Assembly (NCBI RefSeq): GCF_934372025.1
Contig: NZ_CAKROJ010000060.1
Location: forward strand, 1-12,815
DNA from: an uncultured Blautia sp.
Lineage (GTDB): Bacteria > Bacillota > Clostridia > Lachnospirales > Lachnospiraceae
DNA: 12,815 bases
Direction: 5' to 3'
The stretch's first letter is position 1, and each line of letters starts with the position of its first letter. Positions 1 through 5,492 of the stretch are shown in pieces. Position numbers and translations under genes: made by a program. The notes below the pieces were generated by a model. It worked only from the letters and a program-made list of their open reading frames with translations, searched no databases and was not told the DNA's origin.

Positions 1-127
1 TTTTTCCGACCAGCATGCGGGATCCGGCACCTCGTGGAGTCGATCCTGATGATGCTGTGATGGAAGCAAGTACAAGGTCATTTCCCTCCAGAAACTGCTG
101 TTTTATTGTCTGAAATAATGTTCTCAT
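1..127 (-). CDS. xdhC: XdhC/CoxI-family molybdenum hydroxylase maturation protein (N-terminal fragment)
   Basis: Only the first 42 residues lie in the window; the gene runs off the left edge. Translating the minus strand from the ATG at 127 gives MRTLFQTIKQQFLEGNDLVL followed by an ITASSGSTPRGAGSRMLVGK segment. The ASSGSTPRGAG(S/A)RMLV stretch is the N-terminal signature of the XdhC/CoxI family. These proteins bind molybdenum cofactor and help sulfurate it and insert it into xanthine dehydrogenase/aldehyde oxidase-type enzymes in the cytoplasm. An AGGAGG site (135-140) lies seven bases before the start. It begins 26 bases after the stop of the phosphatase gene and is probably the third gene of the leftward operon. 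Its likely client is the Mop-type oxidoreductase encoded on the other strand. The family call is confident; the exact client is inference. Confidence 0.85.
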   Translation of the reverse strand, partial: MRTLFQTIKQQFLEGNDLVLASITASSGSTPRGAGSRMLVGK

Positions 128-153
128 ATAAAAACCTCCTGTAATTTTGTATA

Positions 154-1227
154 TTAAAGTGTCGTATGACAGATTGATTGTATCATATCCTGCAGCGCAA
201 GAGCCTGATTTAATTGGCGTTCGTGTGATTTTATCGCTTCCGGACTTTTGCATTTATGCAGATTGTCAGCGAATCTTTTTTCGATTGATACACGCTGCGT
301 TTCCTCAATCAGTTTATCAGCCAGAAAAACAATAGCCACTTCATTCAGTTTCGTTTCTTTTAAACCATGGTGCTGTGAAATGATCTGGCTGATTTCGGGA
401 TAACCTAATTGTAAGAAAAGGTCACCGCCCGTTCTGGTGTGATGTTTCTGAAGCCTTGCAATATCATGCAGAAGTGCACCGGAGCGGATGAGTTTCTGAT
501 CAAAAAGATATCCATGAACTTTAAGTATGTCACATAAACGACAGGCCAGTTCCGTAACGGCATCGCTGTGAGCCTGTACATGCTGCGGGAGATCAACAGA
601 ATCCCGGAGCATCTGACATAATTCATCATTCAGATCAGGATGCGGCAATATGTAATGTGAATCAGATAAGGCAGCATTCCCTCTCGTATCTATTCTTAGA
701 TGATAATAAGAGCCGCATGGAAGCCGAAACTTCTGTCTCTCAGATATTTCCGGATGAAGCATCCATAAATAAGAAGAGATCACATCCGTATGAGCGACAA
801 TCGCAATATTACCGTCCGAAGAATGAAGAATCCTGGAAATTGCCTGTGAAAAGCGTGTACCGGATTCCAGAGGAGTTTCTGCTCCTGGAATCGGATATTC
901 CGGATTTCTGCCACGTGCCTCATAAATCACCGGCCATTTTTGACGGATCTCATCAAAAGAAAGGCCATCCCACGATCCAAGATTTCGTTCTGACAGCTCG
1001 GAAACAGTTAGATGTGGAAGGGCAGGTGCTATATGTCTGGCTGTATCGACAGCTCTTGATAAAGGGCTGCAGTATATTGCAGAGATCTTATCGGACAGTG
1101 CTTCGTGCAAAAGGACTGCCTGCAAATGTCCAAGCATGGATAAAGGCAGGTCAGTCTGTCCGATACAATAAGAATGCTCATCCGGATATTGTGGTTTTCC
1201 GTGTCGTATCAGATAAAGATCACGCAT
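154..1227 (-). CDS. Histidine phosphatase (phosphoglycerate mutase/CobC-like) fused to HD phosphohydrolase
   Basis: The 357-aa protein has two hydrolase domains. Residues 1-190 are a histidine phosphatase: the RHG triad at 8-10 carries the phospho-accepting His9, SPLSRAVDTA at 54-63 and LSERNLGSWDG at 78-88 are typical, and the second catalytic His is H146 in VAHTD. Residues 210-357 are an HD-type metal phosphohydrolase, with H219, the HD pair H254-D255 in GALLHDIARL, H263, H286/H287 and D304. The ATG at 1227 is chosen because MRDLYLIRHG starts exactly at the first strand of the phosphatase fold. A longer reading frame upstream overlaps the preceding gene and adds no domain. The chosen start overlaps the transferase stop by 8 bases, implying translational coupling. 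The substrate is unknown; alpha-ribazole phosphate or nucleotide phosphates are possibilities by family. Placement between a MobA-like transferase and XdhC suggests clearing or recycling a nucleotide-type cofactor intermediate, which is inference. Confidence 0.85.
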   Translation of the reverse strand: MRDLYLIRHGKPQYPDEHSYCIGQTDLPLSMLGHLQAVLLHEALSDKISAIYCSPLSRAVDTARHIAPALPHLTVSELSERNLGSWDGLSFDEIRQKWPVIYEARGRNPEYPIPGAETPLESGTRFSQAISRILHSSDGNIAIVAHTDVISSYLWMLHPEISERQKFRLPCGSYYHLRIDTRGNAALSDSHYILPHPDLNDELCQMLRDSVDLPQHVQAHSDAVTELACRLCDILKVHGYLFDQKLIRSGALLHDIARLQKHHTRTGGDLFLQLGYPEISQIISQHHGLKETKLNEVAIVFLADKLIEETQRVSIEKRFADNLHKCKSPEAIKSHERQLNQALALQDMIQSICHTTL

Positions 1228-2149
1228 TAAAAAATCCTCTGAAACAATTTTCAAATATTTTTTCTGAACAGTTTCGTGTTTCTTCTGAAAAACGGGCATA
1301 TCGTTCCAGAAATTCTTCACCGTATGGCGTCAGTTCACTGTGACTTCCGTTTACGCCGCCCTGGCTTCTGATGATCAGTGGTTCATGAAGCTGCGATTCC
1401 AATGTACGGATCAGGTTCCAGCTGGTGGAATAGGAAATATGCATATGTTCACAGGCATCGCGGACAGAGCCTGTTTCATGGATCAGCGTCAGAAGCGAAT
1501 AAAGCTGTTCATCAAAGAATACTTTTTCACGTGCCAGCTGAATGTGGATTTCTGAACGGATCAGACTCTGGTTGTGTGCATGGAGAAGCTCGGCATAATC
1601 CTCTGGTGTGTCAGCATCGTGAATGATTCCGGGATCCTCCACATTCAGAAAATACATGGGTGTGCCGCAGTGTTCTACAGCACCCTCAAGGCCTGAACTG
1701 CCGTCATCTTTCAGGATGGAATCGATAAGTGAGGAACGGAGCAGGATCGGGTGGCCGGGCTTACCCTCACAGACCGGAGTTACAAGAGGATGGTCTGCAG
1801 AGAGCATTTGAGTGACAGTCCGGGCTGTAAACAGTGGAACGTCCACAGGGGTAAAGAGCACGGTATCAACCTTGTCTTTCAGATACTCCAGTCCGATCCG
1901 GACAGAATCAAACATATGAGTTGTTGCATAGTCTTCGTTTCGAAGAAAGATTACATTATTGGAGGCAAGATGGCGCTCCAGTACATCTGCCTTATATCCT
2001 GTTACCACAACTACTTTAGAAATCCCGGCCTGCCGGAAATTATTGATCACTCGCTGGGCAATGGAAATGGATCCAAGCTGAAGCATGGGTTTAAAGTCTC
2101 CCATTCGTGACGATTTTCCGGCAGCAACGATCAAGGCACCTGTCTGCAT
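1220..2149 (-). CDS. MobA/MocA-like nucleotidyltransferase with C-terminal ModE-like winged helix (DVU_1551-type)
   Basis: The protein has 309 residues. Residues 1-195 are a MobA/MocA-like NTP transferase: LIVAAGKSSRMG (6-17) with K20 binds the nucleotide, TPVDVP (100-105) supplies the metal aspartate, and GKPGHP (129-134) and DADTPEDY (178-185) complete the fold. MocA-type enzymes attach CMP to molybdopterin, giving the cytosine dinucleotide cofactor used by aldehyde oxidoreductases such as the divergent Mop. Residues about 200-290 match the DNA-binding N-terminal domain of ModE/LysR-type regulators: an ETGSVRDACEHMHISYSTSW helix-turn-helix, then GGVNGSHSELTPYGEEFL, which parallels the ModE wing. 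No molybdate-binding TOBE domain follows. The ATG at 2149 is set by AAGGAGGTGA (2155-2164) and by the AAG motif lying at the expected distance. First gene of the leftward operon. The two domains suggest an enzyme that also regulates the locus; the CTP versus GTP preference cannot be read from sequence. Confidence 0.88.
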   Translation of the reverse strand: MQTGALIVAAGKSSRMGDFKPMLQLGSISIAQRVINNFRQAGISKVVVVTGYKADVLERHLASNNVIFLRNEDYATTHMFDSVRIGLEYLKDKVDTVLFTPVDVPLFTARTVTQMLSADHPLVTPVCEGKPGHPILLRSSLIDSILKDDGSSGLEGAVEHCGTPMYFLNVEDPGIIHDADTPEDYAELLHAHNQSLIRSEIHIQLAREKVFFDEQLYSLLTLIHETGSVRDACEHMHISYSTSWNLIRTLESQLHEPLIIRSQGGVNGSHSELTPYGEEFLERYARFSEETRNCSEKIFENCFRGFFNA

Positions 2150-2173
2150 GATAGTCACCTCCTTAAAGGCATT

Positions 2174-2188
2174 GTATAAAATTGATAC
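2174..2188. promoter_or_regulatory. Candidate operator, GTAT-N7-ATAC dyad
   Basis: GTATAAAATTGATAC is a dyad lying just downstream of the -10 of the leftward promoter, across its predicted transcription start. Read on the minus strand, the region 2191-2173 (ATAGTATCAATTTTATACA) closely matches 2272-2289 on the plus strand (ATAGTATGAATATATACA). The two copies are therefore inverted with respect to each other, and each sits on one of the divergent promoters. A natural candidate for the bound protein is the ModE-like winged helix encoded just downstream. The region is AT-rich, so a chance match cannot be excluded. Confidence 0.45.
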
Positions 2189-2189
2189 T

Positions 2190-2198
2190 ATTATATCA
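2190..2198 (-). promoter_or_regulatory. Extended -10 promoter for the leftward operon
   Basis: On the minus strand the sequence reads TGATATAAT: a perfect TATAAT (2195-2190) preceded by the TG of an extended -10. No good -35 is seen at 16-18 bases upstream, which is tolerated with an extended -10. Transcription would start near 2183, leaving a leader of about 34 bases that includes the strong ribosome site at 2155-2164. Confidence 0.6.
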
Positions 2199-2248
2199 TA
2201 AAAAAAAGAAAATTGTGTGAAAATAGCCAAGTTTTATTTATTTATAAT

Positions 2249-2278
2249 TTGCAATATTGTGAAAAAGCATGATAGTAT
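2249..2278 (+). promoter_or_regulatory. Candidate promoter for the rightward mop operon
   Basis: TTGCAA (2249-2254) is a 4/6 match to the -35 box. After an 18-base spacer comes TAGTAT (2273-2278), a 4/6 match to the -10, preceded by TG at 2270-2271 so that it reads TGATAGTAT, an extended -10. It resembles the TGATATAAT of the opposite promoter. The -10 overlaps the second GTAT-ATAC dyad. Predicted start is near 2285, giving a leader of about 32 bases. Confidence 0.45.
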
Positions 2279-2288
2279 GAATATATAC
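2275..2288. promoter_or_regulatory. Candidate operator, GTAT-N6-ATAC dyad
   Basis: GTATGAATATATAC is the second copy of the dyad seen at 2174-2188. It overlaps the candidate -10 and transcription start of the rightward operon, where a bound protein would block initiation. A wider imperfect palindrome, 2276-2291, pairs 14 of 16 positions. The TATATA core is reminiscent of ModE operators, but this likeness is weak evidence in such AT-rich DNA. Confidence 0.45.
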
Positions 2289-2316
2289 ATAATGATGTGG
2301 ACAGGAGAACTTTTTC

Positions 2317-2577
2317 ATGGATAAGATTTTTGAAATTACCGCAAAAGAAGTTACCATACAGGTAAAAGATGAGCGCACGGGAGTGGAATACAGCCGGACA
2401 CTTCCGATGGATTATTACGAGAATGCAAATGTATTAAAACTCAGCGGTGAGAATCTGGATGGAAGCAGTTCTTCCATTGTGTTCTATTCTGCCAGGGGAA
2501 TGGAAAGACTCAAAGATCTGACGGGAAAGGGTGCGGATCATGATTCATGCGGAACACATAAGCCGGAAGATCAGTAA
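2317..2577 (+). CDS. Small protein of unknown function, first gene of the mop operon
   Basis: The gene encodes 86 residues with an ATG at 2317, nine bases after an AGGAG site (2303-2307). I do not recognise the family. The protein is hydrophilic, without signal peptide or membrane segment. Residues 1-58 alternate polar and hydrophobic positions as in beta strands (FEITAKEVTIQVKDERTGVE, then SSSSIVFYSARG), followed by a short helix-like stretch (MERLKDL). The tail GADHDSCGTHKPEDQ contains one Cys and two His, which could be a weak metal site or simply disordered. It lies between the promoter and mop, with 37 bases to the mop start, so it should be co-transcribed and abundant if mop is. A role as small partner or chaperone of the oxidoreductase is conceivable from position only. 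Clean start and stop, good ribosome site and position support a real gene. Confidence 0.75.
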   Translation: MDKIFEITAKEVTIQVKDERTGVEYSRTLPMDYYENANVLKLSGENLDGSSSSIVFYSARGMERLKDLTGKGADHDSCGTHKPEDQ

Positions 2578-2614
2578 CATAATAGGGACGTTTTTTTAAC
2601 AGGAGGGATGCAAT

Positions 2615-5377
2615 ATGATCAAAAAGACATTGAAGATCAATGGTGTTGAGAGAATCCTTATTCTTGATAAGGACGAGACACTGGCACAGGTTCTCCGTAA
2701 TCATCTTCTTCTTACGGGATGTAAGATCGGCTGCGGTGAGGGCCATTGTGGAGCTTGTAACGTAATTATGAACGGAAAAGTTACAAGATCCTGTATCTAT
2801 AAGATGAGTCGTGTTCCGGATAATGCAGAGATTACAACCATTGAAGGTGTTGGAACAATTTCTGATATGCATCCGATCCAGGTTGCCTGGATGGCATACG
2901 GATGTGCACAGTGCGGTTTCTGTTCTCCGGGATTCATTATCTCAGCGAAGGTTCTTCTTGACAATAATCCAAGCCCGACTCGAGAAGAAGTAAGAGAATG
3001 GTTTAACAAACAGCGTAACCTTTGCCGCTGTACCGGTTACAAGCCGCTCATCGATGCAACTATGGCAGCTGCAAAAGTTATGCGTGGCGAGATGACAAAA
3101 GAGGATCTTGTTTTTAAACAGACAGGTGATTCTATTGTTGGTACAAATTATATTCGTCCATCAGCAGCACAGAAGGTAACAGGTACCTGGGATTTCGGTG
3201 CAGATGATGCCTTAAAGATGCCGGAGGGAACTCTTCGCCTGGCACTTACACAGGCAAAAGTTTCTCATGCGAACATCCTCAGCATTGATACAACAGAAGC
3301 AGAAGGCATGCCGGGTGTTTTCCGTGTTATCACAGCAAAAGATATCAAGGCAGCCGGCGGAACAAACAAGATCAATGGTCTTGTAATGCTTCCGAAACAC
3401 AATAAGACAGATGGATTTGAACGTCCGGTACTCTGTGATGAGAAGATTTTCCAGTTTGGTGATGCGATTGCAATTGTAGCTGCAGATACAGAAGAACATG
3501 CACGTGCAGCAGCGGACGCAGTAAAAGTTGAGATTGAAGAACTTCCTGCATATATGAATGCAATGGATGCGATCGCACCGGATGCAGCAGAAATCCATCC
3601 GGGTGTTCCAAATGCATTTTTTGAGACAAACTGTATCAAGGGACCTGATTTTGACTGGGACAGCATTCCGGATTCACAGCAGGTTGAGATCGAATCTTAC
3701 TGTTCACGTCAGCCACATCTCCATCTTGAACCGGACTGTGGTTATGGCTACATTGATGAAGACGGTATGATAACTGTTCATTCCAAATCCATCGGTATCC
3801 ATCTCCATATGCCGATGATCGCTGATGGTATCGGTGTTCCGCTGGAGAATTTGAGACTTGTTCAGAACCATGCCGGAGGAACCTTTGGCTACAAGTTCTC
3901 TCCGACAAATGAAGCCCTGATCGGTGCAGCTGTCAAGATCCTTGAGCGTCCTGTATCGCTGGTATTCAATCAGTTCCAGAATATTACTTATACAGGAAAG
4001 AGATCTCCTGCATTTATGAATATCAAACTTGCGGCAGATGAAAACGGTAAACTCCTTGCTCTCTGGGGCAACAACTATGTGGATCATGGTCCATATTCAG
4101 AATTTGGTGATCTGCTTACCATGAGACTTTCTCAGTTTACAGGCGCTGGTTATGGAATCAATTCTATCCGTAACAAATCTACAACAGTATTTACTAACCA
4201 TGCATGGGGATCTGCTTTCCGTGCTTACGGTTCTCCGCAGTCCTATATGGGATCTGAGATCGCAATTGATGTTCTGGCAGCAAAGATGGGAATCGACCCG
4301 TTTGATATGCGTGAAATGAACTGTTACAAGGAATCTGAAGGAACCACGATCCCGACAGGTTATCCGCCGGAAGTATATTGTGAGGAAGCACTGTTCAAGA
4401 CCGCACGTCCGTTGTATGAAGCAGCTAAGAAACGTGTTGCCGAGAAGAATACGGCTTCTGATGGCAAGATAAAATATGGTATCGGTGTATCTCTTGGTGT
4501 TTATGGCTGCGGACTTGATGGTGTTGACACATCCAATGCTTTTGCAGAACTGAATCCGGATGGAACCGTTACAATGTATGCTGCATGGGAAGATCATGGA
4601 CAGGGTGCTGATATGGGTGTTCTTGTATCATCTCATGAAACACTTCGACAGGCTGGAATCAGACCTGAACAGATCAAACTTGTTATGAATGATACTAAGA
4701 CATGTCCGAATGCAGGCCCGGCAGGTGGTTCTCGTTCACAGGTTATGTCAGGCAATGCATGCCGCCTGGCAGCAGAAAACCTTGTTGCAGCAATGAAAAA
4801 AGAAGATGGAACGTTCCGTACTTATGATGAAATGGTAGCGGAAGGTCTTGAAACAAAATATGAAGGTAACTGGGTAACAACATTCTGTGCAGATCATCCG
4901 ATCGATCAGGATACGGCACAGGGTGATCCGTTTGCAACTTATATGTACACGATTTTCCTTCCGGAAGTTGCAGTTAATACAGAGACCGGTAAGGTTACTG
5001 TTGAGAAATTTACATGTGTTGCCGATGTAGGTACGATCATGAACAGACTTCTTGTAGAAGGAAACTTCTATGGTGGTCTTGTACAGGGTGTGGGTCTTGC
5101 TCTGACAGAAGACTTTGAAGATCTGAACCACGATACCACTCTGAAAAATTGTGGTATCCCATATCCGAAGGATGCTCCGGATGATATTGAACTTCATTTC
5201 AATGAAACCTATCGCCCAAGTGGCCCTTATGGCGCTGCCGGCTGCGGTGAGGCTCCACTGGATGCTCCGCATCCTGCAATCCTGAATGCAATCTACAATG
5301 CAACGGGTGCACGTATTACACGTGTTCCGGCCCGTCCGGAAAGAGTTCTTGCAGCATTGAAGGAACTTGAGAAATAA
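2615..5377 (+). CDS. mop: Molybdopterin-dependent aldehyde oxidoreductase, Mop type (xanthine oxidase family)
   Basis: The 920-aa cytoplasmic enzyme fuses two [2Fe-2S] domains directly to the molybdenum-binding domains, with no FAD domain, as in the Desulfovibrio gigas aldehyde oxidoreductase (about 907 aa). Plant-ferredoxin cluster ligands are C40, C45, C48 and C60. The second cluster uses C100, C103, C137 and C139 (CAQCGFCSPG and CRCTG). From memory these are the same residue numbers as in D. gigas Mop. The Mo part begins near residue 175 (TNYIRPSAAQKVTG) and includes NHAGGTFGYK, the FRAYGSPQ active-site loop, EDHGQGADMG and GCGEAPLDAPHP, where E879 is the expected catalytic glutamate (Glu869 in D. 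gigas). The family hydroxylates aldehydes to acids with water, passing two electrons out through the clusters. Without a flavin domain it needs an external acceptor, probably the next gene's product. Start set by AGGAGG at 2601-2606. Codon use favours CGT and GTT more than the neighbours, suggesting high expression. The real substrate is unknown. Confidence 0.93.
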   Translation: MIKKTLKINGVERILILDKDETLAQVLRNHLLLTGCKIGCGEGHCGACNVIMNGKVTRSCIYKMSRVPDNAEITTIEGVGTISDMHPIQVAWMAYGCAQCGFCSPGFIISAKVLLDNNPSPTREEVREWFNKQRNLCRCTGYKPLIDATMAAAKVMRGEMTKEDLVFKQTGDSIVGTNYIRPSAAQKVTGTWDFGADDALKMPEGTLRLALTQAKVSHANILSIDTTEAEGMPGVFRVITAKDIKAAGGTNKINGLVMLPKHNKTDGFERPVLCDEKIFQFGDAIAIVAADTEEHARAAADAVKVEIEELPAYMNAMDAIAPDAAEIHPGVPNAFFETNCIKGPDFDWDSIPDSQQVEIESYCSRQPHLHLEPDCGYGYIDEDGMITVHSKSIGIHLHMPMIADGIGVPLENLRLVQNHAGGTFGYKFSPTNEALIGAAVKILERPVSLVFNQFQNITYTGKRSPAFMNIKLAADENGKLLALWGNNYVDHGPYSEFGDLLTMRLSQFTGAGYGINSIRNKSTTVFTNHAWGSAFRAYGSPQSYMGSEIAIDVLAAKMGIDPFDMREMNCYKESEGTTIPTGYPPEVYCEEALFKTARPLYEAAKKRVAEKNTASDGKIKYGIGVSLGVYGCGLDGVDTSNAFAELNPDGTVTMYAAWEDHGQGADMGVLVSSHETLRQAGIRPEQIKLVMNDTKTCPNAGPAGGSRSQVMSGNACRLAAENLVAAMKKEDGTFRTYDEMVAEGLETKYEGNWVTTFCADHPIDQDTAQGDPFATYMYTIFLPEVAVNTETGKVTVEKFTCVADVGTIMNRLLVEGNFYGGLVQGVGLALTEDFEDLNHDTTLKNCGIPYPKDAPDDIELHFNETYRPSGPYGAAGCGEAPLDAPHPAILNAIYNATGARITRVPARPERVLAALKELEK

Positions 5378-5400
5378 ATCCTAAATCTGATTTTATCATG

Positions 5401-5409
5401 TGATATAAT
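5401..5409 (+). promoter_or_regulatory. Possible internal extended -10 promoter
   Basis: TGATATAAT is identical to the extended -10 of the leftward promoter and lies in the gap after mop. No -35 match is visible at suitable spacing. A start near 5416 would fall inside the 5' arm of the following hairpin, so transcripts made here would escape it. It could give the accessory genes their own supply of transcript, or be a chance match. Confidence 0.3.
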
Positions 5410-5410
5410 G

Positions 5411-5438
5411 AGGGGAGACGGTAAACTGTCTCCCCTTT
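5411..5438 (+). terminator. Intercistronic hairpin after mop (weak terminator or attenuator)
   Basis: AGGGGAGAC (5411-5419) pairs perfectly with GTCTCCCCT (5428-5436). With two further inner pairs (one G-U) the stem is 11 bp around a TAAA loop. Only three Ts (5436-5438) follow before AGAGACG, so termination should be partial. It separates the highly expressed mop from the accessory genes and may lower their expression or protect the 3' end of mop mRNA. Confidence 0.6.
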
Positions 5439-5492
5439 AGAGACGAAAGAAGTATATTGACCCGGTTCACAGCAACGAAAGGAGTGCAGGCT

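Noticed and set aside
1228..1320. Longer N-terminus (31 extra residues) for the phosphatase-HD protein
   Set aside because: It would run deeper into the transferase gene, has no family match and puts the RHG motif too far from the start.
657..1343. Long 228-codon open frame on the plus strand
   Set aside because: It lies antisense to the well-supported phosphatase-HD gene, has no ribosome site and its translation shows no domain; it is a shadow frame.
2150..2316. Molybdenum cofactor (Moco) riboswitch in the divergent leader
   Set aside because: The leaders are only about 32-34 bases from predicted starts, too short for the Moco aptamer, and no extended helix is visible.
2591..2597. Run of seven Ts before mop as a terminator
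   Set aside because: No GC-rich hairpin precedes it, so it cannot act as a Rho-independent terminator.
4097..4597. 166-codon minus-strand frame within mop
   Set aside because: Antisense to conserved Mop sequence; the translation is Cys/Ile/Arg-rich low-quality sequence typical of shadow frames.
5457..5492. Upstream TTG start for the dicluster protein adding 12 residues
   Set aside because: No Shine-Dalgarno near it, and the ATG at 5493 has AAAGGAG at good spacing.
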